Numbered from the stretch's first letter, positions 10,406 to 18,963 are shown. The stretch: 64,000 nt of DNA from Celeribacter neptunius (GCF_900113955.1 NZ_FORH01000001.1:984395-1048394), one strand, 5' to 3'. A program made the numbers and translations. The notes: generated by a model from the letters alone, not told the origin.

Positions 10406-10611
10406 CTCTCTTCCTCCTAAGAGCCTTTTGCCCCTCTTCCTCCCCGAAGAAGGTGCCGGAAACGGGACTATTGCATCCCATTACGACAGTTTCATTAAAA
10501 TCGTCTGAAACCACCGGCCGCGCGAAGGCTCATTTGGCCTAAAATATTTGCTTCATTCAAGTTTTTTCTGTGCCTCGGGCTTTTCCGACCACGGGCACAG
10601 GCCCGACGGGC

Positions 10612-10642
10612 AAAAGAAAAGGGACCGGCTCTCGCCGATCCC
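10612..10642 (-). terminator. Rho-independent terminator of rplU-rpmA
   Basis: On the minus strand GGGATCGGC-GAGA-GCCGGTCCC forms a 9-bp stem (one G-T pair) followed by TTTTCTTTT. It lies 28 bp past the rpmA stop. The rest of the gap to 10405 holds only a looser dyad, CTGTGCC/GGCACAG at 10568-10600. Confidence 0.87.
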
Positions 10643-10669
10643 TCATTTTTTCGAACCTGTGAGGTCGGC

Positions 10670-10939
10670 TTACTCGGCGGCGTCCGCCACTGGAAGCACG
10701 GACACGAAGGTGCGTTTCTTGAGACCCTTGTGGAAGGTCACTTTACCGTCGGTGGTGGCGAAGATGGTGTGGTCTTTGCCAAGACCCACGCCTTCACCCG
10801 GCCAGAATTTGGTGCCGCGCTGACGCACGATGATGTTGCCAGCGATGGCGTCCTGGCCACCGTAGAGTTTGACGCCGAGACGGCGACCTGCGGAGTCGCG
10901 ACCGTTACGGGACGAACCGCCTGCTTTTTTATGTGCCAT
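10670..10939 (-). CDS. rpmA: 50S ribosomal protein L27
   Basis: 89 residues. The N-terminal arm [24 protein letters not shown], broken here for length, is the conserved L27 tail that reaches the peptidyl transferase centre; it begins directly with MAHKKAGGS, with no cleavable leader of the Firmicutes type. Then follow the motifs [15 protein letters not shown] and [16 protein letters not shown]. It is co-transcribed with rplU, 21 bp upstream. Confidence 0.97.
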   Translation of the reverse strand: MAHKKAGGSSRNGRDSAGRRLGVKLYGGQDAIAGNIIVRQRGTKFWPGEGVGLGKDHTIFATTDGKVTFHKGLKKRTFVSVLPVADAAE

Positions 10940-10960
10940 GGTGTTCTCTCCTTATGTCGC

Positions 10961-11557
10961 TTACTTGGCCAGTTCTTTGGCCTGTTCCACCCATTCGGGC
11001 TTCACTTTGGTGGCCTCGAACGTGTCGGCATCGACAGCGGCGAGCTGAGCGAAGGTGGTGATCCCAGCTTCAACCAGTTTTTTCGCAGCAGCCGGACCCA
11101 CACCGGTGATCGTGGTCAGATCGTCAGCGCCAGCAGCGGCTGCCGGGGCGGCCTCGGCTTTGGCGGCGGCTTTCTTCGGAGCCGCGGCAGCGGCCGGAGC
11201 GGCAGACACAGAGCCCGCGCCAACGGCAGCTTTGACACCGGATTTGTCCGCACCGGCTTCAAGAATGTCGGTGATGCGGAGCAGCGTGAGCTGCTGACGG
11301 TGGCCTTTTTTGCGCTGCGAAGAGTGCTTACGACGACGTTTGACGTAGTGGATGAGTTTCTCACCCTTGATCTGGTCGATGACTTCGGCTTGCACGCCGG
11401 CACCTTCCACGAGGGGGGCGCCGATGGTGGAACCGACCATCAGAATCTCGTTGAACTGGACTTTTTCACCAGCATCGGCCGCGAGCTTTTCCACGCGCAG
11501 AACGTCACCGCTTTGCACCTTGTATTGCTTACCGCCAGTTTTCAGAACCGCAAACAT
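10961..11557 (-). CDS. rplU: 50S ribosomal protein L21 with C-terminal HhH extension
   Basis: Residues 1-~100 are canonical L21 (MFAVLKTGGKQYKV, HYVKRRRKHSSQRKKGHRQQ), which binds 23S rRNA. Bacterial L21 usually ends there. Here an Ala/Lys-rich linker (~110-143) leads to a helix-hairpin-helix-like domain, DDLTTITGVGPAAAKKLVE and following (~145-198). Such tails occur in Rhodobacterales L21; their purpose is not known, and nucleic-acid contact is a reasonable inference. The ATG at 11557 is preceded by GGAAG; the open frame continues upstream without conservation. Confidence 0.95.
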   Translation of the reverse strand: MFAVLKTGGKQYKVQSGDVLRVEKLAADAGEKVQFNEILMVGSTIGAPLVEGAGVQAEVIDQIKGEKLIHYVKRRRKHSSQRKKGHRQQLTLLRITDILEAGADKSGVKAAVGAGSVSAAPAAAAAPKKAAAKAEAAPAAAAGADDLTTITGVGPAAAKKLVEAGITTFAQLAAVDADTFEATKVKPEWVEQAKELAK

Positions 11558-11800
11558 GCAGTCTTCCTTTCGATATACCCGCGTCCTGTGGCCCCGGCCC
11601 TGCCCTTTCTCAAGGATTTGCCGACGTTGGATGCCGCGAACAGCGCGCCCCTTTGGGGACGAGATTGTCATATAAAGATGGCTCATTTGCCCTGATTTTC
11701 AACACGGGTTCGAAAACCCTTCGGACAAAAAGACATCACCCGGTCGCACCAATGGTCCGCCGGGTGCGCGGTATATCGGGAATCATGGTCGAAAAGTCAA
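11558..11800 (-). promoter_or_regulatory. Candidate rplU promoter and ~200-nt leader
   Basis: On the minus strand TTGACT (11795-11800) and GATATA (11772-11777) are 17 bp apart, a plausible sigma-70 promoter. Transcription from it would give a leader of about 200 nt before rplU, containing a 7-bp dyad CACCCGG/CCGGGTG (11737-11766). Ribosomal protein leaders are often autoregulatory; that is inferred, not seen. In 11801-11985 I see nothing definite. Confidence 0.45.
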
Positions 11801-11985
11801 GCCTGCAATGCGTGAAGGCGGTGGTCTTTGCCGGACTGCCCCCGCCACTCTCTACGGTTCTATGGCGGTTTTCACGGATGTGCCAGATCGAACTCTTGCC
11901 AAAACCAGCCAAAACCAAAGGCATCGGCCTTTTGCGGGGCTGACTGAAAGTAAGAAAAGTGCCCTTTGGGGACGTTGGTCTTCTT

Positions 11986-12051
11986 GGCGCGGAACAAGGT
12001 CGAAGGCCGCCGCGCCTGCGGTCATGCTGAAAGCATGCCTCGGGCATGACC
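11986..12051 (+). repeat. Dispersed palindromic repeat, copy 3, with adjacent dyad
   Basis: 11986-12016 (GGCGCGGAACAAGGTCGAAG... ending CCGCCGCGCC) matches the core of the elements at 2701 and 5584 with small insertions. As in copy 1, a second dyad follows at once: GGTCATG (12020-12026) / CATGACC (12045-12051). It lies downstream of the DUF2059 gene. Confidence 0.65.
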
Positions 12052-12138
12052 TGTCCCAGCATACTTGTCACGGCTCAACGCTAAGAGGGCGAATGGCAGG
12101 AAAGTCCGCAAAACCGACCTCCTGGCCGCCGCTTGCAC

Positions 12139-13089
12139 TCAGAGCTGTTCGCCATCATAGGTCTGCATCATCACCGCCGTGCCGGCGCCAAGGCCGCGCG
12201 ACAGGTGGTCATAGACCGCGTCAAACGTGGCAAACAGCGCCATGTTGAGCCTCTGCCCCGCCTCGGTGCGGGCAAAGGCGACATAGCGCGCCAGTTCCGC
12301 ATCGCTCAGCGACGAATAGGCCAGGGTCGAGAAACCGTAGACCCATTCAGAGACATCGGCGCGCACTTCGGGTTCCGTCGACCAGATCTGGTTCAGAAGA
12401 TCGCTGTCGCTCATCCCTTCGTCCATCTCGAACCCTTCGGACCAGAGCCCCTGATAATAGGCGATGTCGCTGTTCATCGCGCCGACCACGTTCATTTCGA
12501 CCAGATCATTGACCTCGACATATTCCTCGATCAGCCGGGCGCGTTCGGTATCGGGATCGATCGCCGCCCAAGCCTCGCCCGCCGCAGCCTGCGCCGCCTC
12601 ATCCGAGAGCGCCTTGCGGGTGTCGAGCTCGAGCCGGGCAATCCGCTGCCCGAGGTCGCTGGAAAAGAACTCGACCATCGGCGCCAGCTCGGCACCATCG
12701 AGCGCCTTGGCCATTTCGTCATGAAAGGCCCGTGCCATCACCGCCGGATCGTAGAGCCGTCCCAGCATCTCGTCCCAGGCCGGTTTCGGCACGCCATAGC
12801 CGGCCTCGACGAAATCTTCGGCCATCGACCTGCCCTCGTCGGAAAGCACGGTGACGACTTCGTCAAACATCATCGCCTCCATCAGGGTCTTGAGCGCGCC
12901 CTCGTCCACCGCCGCCTCTGCCGCCTGTGGCAGGGAGAAAAGCGAGAGCGCCGCAGGCAGCGCAACCGCTGGCAGAGAAAGCGCCACGGCACCGGCGAGC
13001 AGCCCACCCCTCACGCGTCGCGCCATCCCAAGCGCCACGCCTGTCAGGCCCAGTTGTTTCGCCCCGCTCACCGTCCTTGCCTCGTGCAT
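12139..13089 (-). CDS. Exported DUF2059 domain protein
   Basis: 316-residue protein exported by a long N-terminal region (hydrophobic stretch ~29-50, cleavage probably after QAAEA near residue 58). The mature part has DUF2059-like helical repeats: LMEAMMFDEVVTVLSDEG, then LYDPAVMARAFHDEMAKAL and ELAPMVEFFSSDLGQRIARLE, with a second related half (WVYGFSTLAYSSLSDAELARYVAFARTEAGQRLN). The function of this family is unknown. The ATG at 13087-13089 is taken because AGGGGACGAG precedes it and the signal sequence follows; the frame stays open upstream without likely coding sequence. Confidence 0.75.
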   Translation of the reverse strand: MHEARTVSGAKQLGLTGVALGMARRVRGGLLAGAVALSLPAVALPAALSLFSLPQAAEAAVDEGALKTLMEAMMFDEVVTVLSDEGRSMAEDFVEAGYGVPKPAWDEMLGRLYDPAVMARAFHDEMAKALDGAELAPMVEFFSSDLGQRIARLELDTRKALSDEAAQAAAGEAWAAIDPDTERARLIEEYVEVNDLVEMNVVGAMNSDIAYYQGLWSEGFEMDEGMSDSDLLNQIWSTEPEVRADVSEWVYGFSTLAYSSLSDAELARYVAFARTEAGQRLNMALFATFDAVYDHLSRGLGAGTAVMMQTYDGEQL

Positions 13090-13338
13090 CTCGTCCCCTT
13101 TGGTTCTCTCGATGGTTCGCTCGATCCCTGAAACGCGGGATATACAGCTGTCAGCTAAACAAAGAGTGAGCGGCGGGACAAGCCCCGGACAGGCCATTGA
13201 CACAACACAAACAGGGGTTTTCGCCAACGCCAGCGGCTTCTTGCGCGGGGCGCGCATGAAATTGCCCAAAAGAATGTCACGAATAGGGGTTGCACAGGGC
13301 GCGCCACAACGATAAATCCCCGCTACCCAGACCCCCGC

Positions 13339-13428
13339 GGAGAGGTGCCGGAGTGGTCGAACGGGGCGGTCTCGAAAACCGTTGTCCCTTTACGGGGACC
13401 CAGGGTTCGAATCCCTGTCTCTCCGCCA
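13339..13428 (+). tRNA. tRNA-Ser (CGA)
   Basis: A 90-nt class II tRNA including encoded CCA. The acceptor arms GGAGAGG and TCTCTCC pair, the discriminator is G, and the long variable arm GTCCCTTTACGGGGAC is typical of serine tRNA. The T arm is CAGGG-TTCGAAT-CCCTG. The anticodon loop CTCGAAA (13371-13377) gives anticodon CGA, reading UCG codons. The 2 kb behind it is decayed mobile-element DNA. Confidence 0.97.
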
Positions 13429-13535
13429 CATCATCCCTGTATGGTATTTAAACAGTTTTTCGCGACACCGCGAAATCTGTTCCCCCTTTGGGTCCCCTTT
13501 TTGAATTCAGTGCCTGAGTTTGGACTTTCCAAAAA

Positions 13536-13580
13536 CAACGCGCCGACCACGGGGCTTCGTGACGGCGCGTTGCGTGTTTT
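13536..13580 (+). terminator. Terminator-like hairpin downstream of tRNA-Ser
   Basis: CAACGCGCCG (13536-13545) and CGGCGCGTTG (13563-13572) pair over 10 bp with a 17-nt loop, followed by CGTGTTTTGATTTT. It could end the tRNA-Ser transcript. The remainder of 13429-13780 shows no supported gene. Confidence 0.5.
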
Positions 13581-13780
13581 GATTTTGGCCCGTGTCACTG
13601 AAAGACTGCCGATCAGCGCTAGAGCCGACATTCAGTCGCCGACCTGCTGACGATCACTATGCGGACAGAGCGCCATTTCGCTGCGGATGCGCCAACGGCT
13701 GCTTATCGGATTGGCCATTCTAAACAAAGAGGAAGCAACCGAGCTATCAGCCCGGATGCCTTCTTGCGCCTATTGTTGTG

Positions 13781-14198
13781 TCACCAATGGTTTGGATCTT
13801 CAAGTGGCCCAACGCATCGCGATGGACCTGTCAGCGGGACGAATGGCCCGGCCTTCAAGGTCTGTCCCAACCATCCTTCCGGATACCGTAGCGGCAAGGG
13901 TGGTTGCGCGTCGGCTTCGTGATGTGAGCGAAACCCACCTTTGAATAGAAGTTGATGTCGCCGTAAGTCAGGGCAACATCCACCTCACGATCCAGTAGTG
14001 CTTGCAGGGCATGACTGATCAATCTTTGCCCCAGTCCTTTGCCCTGCTGAGCGGTTGCCACCGCCACGGGTGCAAGAATGAACACCGTCCGCGTATCATC
14101 GGCATAGGTCATGCGTGTGAAGATGATGCGGCGAAGGTGTCGAAGAACATCGCGATGATGGCATCGGCTTTGTCTGTGTATTCAGTCGTAAATTCCAT
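13781..14198 (-). pseudogene. Broken GNAT acetyltransferase
   Basis: Three pieces of one acetyltransferase lie in three different frames. The ATG at 14198 starts MEFTTEYTDKADAIIAMFFD; the frame stops after about 29 codons. The next piece, from ~14120, reads FTRMTYADDTRTVFILAPVA and continues through the acetyl-CoA loop QQGKGLGQRLI to NFYSKVGFAHIT. Near 13911-13920 the frame changes again, to ADAQPPLPLRYPEGWLGQTL and on to PLTGPSRCVGPL, ending at the stop 13781-13783. Compared with intact YhbS-like relatives, about 40 residues are missing at the first junction. It is therefore a deleted and twice-frameshifted gene, unlikely to give an active enzyme. Confidence 0.8.
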
Positions 14199-14227
14199 GG
14201 TCTGTTCCTGTGGATCAATTTAGCAGA

Positions 14228-14485
14228 TTATCGTTGATTGAGCTGCGCACGCACCGCTTCAATCCCTAGTTTTGAAGCCCGATATGGGCGTCCGCTTTGT
14301 GAGCGGATGAAGCGCCGTTTTTTGAGCCGCAAGAAAACCGGGAGCGTGCAATCCGTCAGGATATGCCCGTCGCGTGTGTAGCAGGTGATATCGCGAATTT
14401 TGCCGTTCTCGTATCGCTCGTAATGGATTGCTCCACCGAGCGCGAGTTCATGCAAAACACGCTGTTCGTGTTTTGAGATGTTCAA
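14228..14485 (-). CDS. YjhX family protein (UPF0386)
   Basis: 85-residue protein beginning MNISKHEQRVLHELALGG, with DITCYTRDGHILTDCTLPVF in the middle and FIRSQSGRPYRASKLGIEAV near the end. This is the whole YjhX/UPF0386 family profile: a winged-helix-like small basic protein. E. coli YjhX has been proposed to be a toxin paired with the acetyltransferase-like YjhQ. Notably an acetyltransferase gene lies directly downstream here, but it is broken. The frame is intact. Whether this copy is toxic or simply a DNA-binding relic is not known. Confidence 0.78.
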   Translation of the reverse strand: MNISKHEQRVLHELALGGAIHYERYENGKIRDITCYTRDGHILTDCTLPVFLRLKKRRFIRSQSGRPYRASKLGIEAVRAQLNQR

Positions 14486-14618
14486 CTGAGTGTCTCGATT
14501 TCATGAAGATGCAACAATAGGCCGCTCAGCGTGCCGCGTGAGCAGTCTTGGTATTAAGCGTTCCCAGTGCCTAGAGGCGGGAACAGGCTTATGCCCGGGT
14601 CTCTTGCATAAAATCTCC

Positions 14619-14646
14619 GTCTAGAGCAGCAATTGCCGCTCTAGAC
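14619..14646. repeat. 28-bp near-perfect palindrome
   Basis: GTCTAGAGC (14619-14627) and GCTCTAGAC (14638-14646) flank AGCAATTGCC, whose centre GCAATTGC is itself a palindrome; 13 of 14 base pairs match. It lies in the gene-free stretch 14486-14800, where nothing else definite was seen. It could be a regulator site or a mobile-element end. Confidence 0.6.
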
Positions 14647-14800
14647 CCCATGTAAATCCGAGCTTCAAAGAATGCAACTGTAGTCACATCAACGGGGCGG
14701 CAAAGCGCGGTCAGAGAGCGGATCTACGAGTTGATACCGGAGTACACACCACCCAAACCGGACATTCGCGCACAATGCAGCGTTCGTCAATTTTGGGCTC

Positions 14801-15115
14801 TTAATTCGCTTTCGCCGCGCTCTCCACCAATGTCTGCGTTTCAGACAGTGCCAACCCGAGCCGCCTTGCGGCCTCGCTTTCCGCCCGCTCCCGGCACATC
14901 CCGGCGTCAAATTGCAGGATTGCGGCGCGTTCTTCCCAGAGCTCAAAGAGATCAGAGGGGGCAAGCCTTACCCCCTCTGACAAAACCGACTTAACTGACA
15001 AAACCTCCCCCGAAACGCCCGGACTGGCCTCCCGCCCGGATTTGGGTTTTGTCGGTTTTGTCAGTTTTGTCATCGCCCCCGGACCCTGTCGGGCGGCATC
15101 GAGCCAGACACTCAC
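14801..15115 (-). CDS. Small mobile-element protein of unknown function
   Basis: 104 residues from a GTG whose GTGA overlaps the stop of the upstream fragment. The C-terminal half, SDLFELWEERAAILQFDAGM and CRERAESEAARRLGL, resembles small proteins encoded beside primase-like (DUF3987) genes in alphaproteobacterial islands. The N-terminal half is low complexity (TKLTKPTKPK, LSVKSVLS), encoded by repeated TGACAAAAC units on both strands (about 14980-15075). An internal ATG at 15073 (MTKLTKPTKP) is an alternative start. It is probably a survivor of a decayed element; function unknown. Confidence 0.5.
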   Translation of the reverse strand: MSVWLDAARQGPGAMTKLTKPTKPKSGREASPGVSGEVLSVKSVLSEGVRLAPSDLFELWEERAAILQFDAGMCRERAESEAARRLGLALSETQTLVESAAKAN

Positions 15116-15273
15116 GGCAGCCCTACCAAGAGCGCTGGATTGACCGCAAAGAGCCGCGTGGGGCGTCCTCCGTTGGGATTTGGCGGCGGTGCAATCGGGC
15201 GGATTGCGTCCCCATCCTCCAACACCGTCAGCGCCGCGTTGAGCTGTGCTGCGGAGTTGAGGCCGGGCGTGTT
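15112..15273 (-). pseudogene. C-terminal remnant of a primase-like (DUF3987-type) protein
   Basis: 53 codons open to a stop at 15112-15114, with an in-frame stop just upstream and no start. The translation includes QLNAALTVLEDGDAIRPIAP and NGGRPTRLFAVNPALL. The pattern of a terminal winged-helix strand followed by GGRPTxxxxVNP is what mobile-element primase/helicase proteins of this group end with. The rest of the gene is missing between here and mrcA. The assignment rests on a short stretch and is tentative. Confidence 0.45.
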
Positions 15274-15393
15274 TCAGGCCGGGCGCTGGGGCGCGTTTCC
15301 GTCGGACTTGAGGCAGCGGTCACAAAGCGCAGCGCACTCAGGGGCGCCGCAGCTCCGTGGGCTCACAGGTGCATGTAGGCCCTTCCGATCGGC

Positions 15394-17907
15394 TCAATAG
15401 AGCCCGCCGGAGGACAGCGAATTGATCGTGGCTTTCTTGGGCACTTTGATCACCCGCCCCGTCGAGGTCTGGACCTCGCGATCACCATCGTCGGAGGCAT
15501 TCTCCTCGCCCTGGAACAGCGGCAGGTCGGAGCCCATGGCAAAGCCGCCGTCATACATCAGGCCGAACACCGGTTCTTCGCCGTCGCGGAAATATTCCGC
15601 CACCACATTGGGCCCGGAGGCGCTGTCGGAGAGGCGCGCGCCGGTGTAGCGGTCGATCTTGATGAAATGGCCGCCCGGCGGCACTTTGAATTTGCCACCG
15701 CCATATTTCTTCACCGCGTCCTGCATGAAGTCATTGAACACCGGCCCGCAATAGCCACCGCCCGAGGCGCCGCGCATCGCCCGCGGCGTGTCGTAACCGA
15801 TGTAGCACCCTGCGACGATGTTCGAGGTAAAGCCCATGAACCAAGCGTCCTTGCCGTCGTTGGTGGTGCCGGTCTTGCCGGCCACAGGCACCGGCAGGTT
15901 GACCCGGCCGGCGGCGGTGCCGCGCTGCACCACGCCCTGCATCATCGAGGTGAGCTGATAGGCGGTGATCGCGTTGATCATGCGCTCGCGGTTGGCGACG
16001 ATCTTGGGCGCGACGCCGGGTTCGAGCGCGGCAACCTCGCATTCCTCACAGACCCTCTGGTCGTGACGGTAGATCGTCCGGCCATAGCGGTCCTGCACCC
16101 GGTCGACCAGCGTCGGCTCGACGCGCTCGCCGCCATTGGCGAACATGGCATAGGCCGAGACCATCTTGAACACGGTGGTCTCCTCGGCCCCGAGCGCGGA
16201 GGCGAGATATTGCCCCATATGGTCATAGACCCCGAAACGTTCGGCATAGCCCGCAACCACATCCATACCGACCTCCTGTGCGAGACGGATGGTCATCAGG
16301 TTCCGCGATTGCTCGATCCCGGTGCGCAGCGGGGTCGGACCGTAGAATTTGCGCGAGGCGTTCTTCGGCCGCCAGACGCCCTGCGGCGTGTTCACCTCGA
16401 TCGGCGCATCGACGATGATCGTCGCCGGGGTGAACCCGCTGTCGAGCGCTGCCGCATAGACGAAGGGTTTGAAGCTCGAGCCCGGCTGGCGCGTCGCCTG
16501 TGTCGCCCGGTTGAACACCGAGTTCTGATAGGAAAACCCGCCCTGCATCGCCAGGACACGGCCGGTGTTCACGTCCATGGCCATGAAGCCGCCCTGCACT
16601 TCCGGCACCTGGCGCAGCGACCAGCGGATGAGATCGCCTTGGCCATTGTCGCCCGTCGTCATGCGGCGGAGATGGACCACGTCGCCACGGCTGAAATTGT
16701 CCCTGAACGAGCCGCGCATCCATTTGATGTCCTCGCGCGGGACGGAGACCTCGCCAATGCCATCCTCGACCAGCACCGTGAGCGCGCTGTCGCCCACCGC
16801 GTTCACCGCACCGACGTACCATTTGCCGTCGAGCGTCACATCGCGGGCCACGCGGACCTCGGCCAGGGCCGCTTCCCATGTGTCATCGTCCAGGCTGGCC
16901 AGCTCGATGGTCTTGCCCGTGCCACGCCATTGGCCGAGGCTGCGGTCCAGCTCTTCAAGCCGTTTCTGAAGCGCATGCGCCGCGTTGGTCTGCATCTCCG
17001 GGTCAATCGTGGCGCGGATCGACAGGCCGCCTTCGAAGAATTCCTCTTCGCCGAAGTTCTTCGACAGCTGGCGGCGGATTTCGTCGGTGAAGTAATCGCG
17101 GGTCGGAAGACTCTCGCGGTAGCTCGGATAGTCGCCGGTCTGCACCGTCTTGATCGGCTGTTCGCGGGCCGTTTCATAGGCCGCCTGCGTCAGATAGCCG
17201 TTCTCGTACATCTCGCGCAGCACGAAATTGCGCCGCGTCAGGGCGCCATCGTAATTCTTCGCGGGATTGTAGGAATAAGGCGCCTTCGGGTGGATCGCGA
17301 GGAAGGCCGCTTCCTCAGGCGTCAGCTCCGACAGGGTCTTGTTGAAATAGCTCTGCGCCGCGGCCGTCACCCCGAAGGAGCGCACGCCGAGATCGATCTC
17401 GTTGAGATAGAGGCCGAGGATCTCGTCCTTGCTCAGGGTCTGCTCCAGACGGGTCGCCAGGATCAGCTCCTTGATCTTGCGCTCCGCCGAGCGCTCCGAG
17501 GAGAGAAGAAAGTTCTTCATCACCTGCTGGGTGATCGTCGAGGCGCCGCGCAAAGGCCCGCCCTGCGCCGCGGTCAGTGCCGCCGCCACCATGCCGCGCA
17601 GGTCATAGCCCTTGTGGTGGTAGAAATTCTTGTCCTCGGCGGAGATGAACGCATGTTTCACCAGATCCGGAATTTCCTCGGGCGGGGTGTAGAGGCGACG
17701 TTCGCGGGCGAATTCGTCGATGATCTTGCCCTCGCCGGAATAGATCCGCGAAATCGTCGGCGGCTGATACTGGGCCAGCGCCTCATGGTTCGGCAGGTCG
17801 CGCCCGTACATCCAGAACACACCGCCGATCACCAGCGCCGCCAGGAACAGACCGGTGGTGACCCACGAAAAAATCGTGCCGAAGAACGAGAGGATAAATC
17901 TGAGCAC
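15394..17907 (-). CDS. mrcA: Penicillin-binding protein 1A (bifunctional transglycosylase/transpeptidase)
   Basis: Class A PBP of 837 residues that polymerises and crosslinks peptidoglycan in the periplasm. An N-terminal membrane anchor lies at ~15-35. The GT51 transglycosylase domain has the catalytic glutamate in ISAEDKNFYHHKG (Glu91) and the motif GASTITQQVMKN (~121-132). The OB-like insert of PBP1A spans ~320-430. The transpeptidase domain has SSFK (Ser477-Lys480), SRN (534-536) and KTG (678-680). Translation starts at GTG 17907. Rhodobacterales usually have the amidase gene directly upstream; here it is 2.3 kb away, past three other genes. Confidence 0.96.
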   Translation of the reverse strand: MLRFILSFFGTIFSWVTTGLFLAALVIGGVFWMYGRDLPNHEALAQYQPPTISRIYSGEGKIIDEFARERRLYTPPEEIPDLVKHAFISAEDKNFYHHKGYDLRGMVAAALTAAQGGPLRGASTITQQVMKNFLLSSERSAERKIKELILATRLEQTLSKDEILGLYLNEIDLGVRSFGVTAAAQSYFNKTLSELTPEEAAFLAIHPKAPYSYNPAKNYDGALTRRNFVLREMYENGYLTQAAYETAREQPIKTVQTGDYPSYRESLPTRDYFTDEIRRQLSKNFGEEEFFEGGLSIRATIDPEMQTNAAHALQKRLEELDRSLGQWRGTGKTIELASLDDDTWEAALAEVRVARDVTLDGKWYVGAVNAVGDSALTVLVEDGIGEVSVPREDIKWMRGSFRDNFSRGDVVHLRRMTTGDNGQGDLIRWSLRQVPEVQGGFMAMDVNTGRVLAMQGGFSYQNSVFNRATQATRQPGSSFKPFVYAAALDSGFTPATIIVDAPIEVNTPQGVWRPKNASRKFYGPTPLRTGIEQSRNLMTIRLAQEVGMDVVAGYAERFGVYDHMGQYLASALGAEETTVFKMVSAYAMFANGGERVEPTLVDRVQDRYGRTIYRHDQRVCEECEVAALEPGVAPKIVANRERMINAITAYQLTSMMQGVVQRGTAAGRVNLPVPVAGKTGTTNDGKDAWFMGFTSNIVAGCYIGYDTPRAMRGASGGGYCGPVFNDFMQDAVKKYGGGKFKVPPGGHFIKIDRYTGARLSDSASGPNVVAEYFRDGEEPVFGLMYDGGFAMGSDLPLFQGEENASDDGDREVQTSTGRVIKVPKKATINSLSSGGLY

Positions 17908-18226
17908 TGACGAGCCTTTCCCACACCAAAATTCCGCGCTGACTCGCGATCGAGGCGCACGGCTTGCCTCTCCTTATACAGCCCCGCCGTCATGGTCAAA
18001 ACCTCCCGGCCCGCTTCGCGCGCAAATGTGAGCAGAAAGACGCCGCCCGTGATCCCGATGTGAACAGGGGCGCTTGCCCTGCCCCGCGCCACCGCCTATC
18101 TGCCTAAAGCGTTTTGCGAACACTCTGACTCGCAGATTTTCGGAAGAACGCGGCGCAACAATCATATGCTCGGGGCCTCGGGCATTTGCTTTCGGCGCCT
18201 CGGACCAATCGCAAAAGACTTTCGCC
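17908..18226. other. Divergent intergenic region, no gene seen
   Basis: About 320 bp between mrcA (minus) and the methyltransferase gene (plus). It must hold their promoters, but I cannot identify a convincing -35/-10 pair, small RNA or repeat. Confidence 0.5.
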
Positions 18227-18835
18227 ATGACACCCGAGAACATTCTTGCCACCTATGAACGTCAGGCCCGCGCTTTCGACCTGGCCCGGCAAAAGACCCT
18301 GTTCGAACGGCCCTGGCTCGACCGGCTGATCAACCATGCGCCACAGCGGGACGGCAAACGCCATGTGCTCGATCTCGGCTGCGGTTCGGGCCGGCCGATC
18401 GCGCAATACCTGTCGGACCGGCGCTGTGAGATCACCGGCGTCGACGGCGCCGCGGCGATGGTGGCACTGTTTCAGGCGAACCTGCCGCGGGCGCGGGCCA
18501 TGCACGCCGATATGCGCGGGCTCGATCTTGGCGAAACCTTCGATGCGGTGATCGCGTGGGATTCGTTCTTTCACCTCTCCGCCGAGGATCAGCGCGCCAT
18601 GTTCGCCACATTCGCCCGACATCTCGCCCCGCGCGGCGTGCTTCTGTTCACCTCGGGGCCGGATGCCGGCGAGGCCATCGGCCGGGTCGAAGAGGAAAGC
18701 GTCTATCACGCGTCCTTGTCGCCCGACGAATACCGCGCCCTCATGGCCGAACAGGGCATTGAAGTGATCCGTTTTACCCCCGAAGACCCGGAGTGCACCG
18801 GCCACTCGGTCTGGCTCGCCCGCAAATCCGCCTGA
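18227..18835 (+). CDS. Class I SAM-dependent methyltransferase
   Basis: 202-residue soluble methyltransferase. Motif I is VLDLGCGSGRPIAQYL (~45-60), motif II/post-I ITGVDGAAAMV, and motif IV FDAVIAWDSFFHL. The middle and C-terminal parts (MFATFARHLAPRGVLLFTSG, YHASLSPDEYRALMAEQGIE) match the UbiE/type-11 group. The substrate cannot be inferred. The ATG at 18227 begins MTPENILATYERQARAFD, a normal start for this group; the upstream open frame is unlikely to be coding. It lies, with the next two genes, between mrcA and its usual partner amidase gene. Confidence 0.83.
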   Translation: MTPENILATYERQARAFDLARQKTLFERPWLDRLINHAPQRDGKRHVLDLGCGSGRPIAQYLSDRRCEITGVDGAAAMVALFQANLPRARAMHADMRGLDLGETFDAVIAWDSFFHLSAEDQRAMFATFARHLAPRGVLLFTSGPDAGEAIGRVEEESVYHASLSPDEYRALMAEQGIEVIRFTPEDPECTGHSVWLARKSA

Positions 18836-18963
18836 CCCTTTCGGCCCTTCGCCTTCTACCCTCACCGGGGCACCGCGCCCCGCGTCCCGCCCCGTTCCCC
18901 GCATGGCAGAAACGGCAGAAACGTCATTGCCTCGCCGGCCTTCCTTCCCTAAGGTCGCGAATC

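Noticed and set aside
11686-11720. tRNA-like T-loop sequence GGGTTCGAAAACCC upstream of rplU
   Set aside because: No acceptor or anticodon stems can be built around it; it is just a short hairpin in the leader.
15667-17910. 747-codon open frame on the plus strand opposite mrcA
   Set aside because: High-GC genes often leave the opposite strand open. The translation is His/Arg-rich with no domain, and mrcA has complete catalytic motifs.
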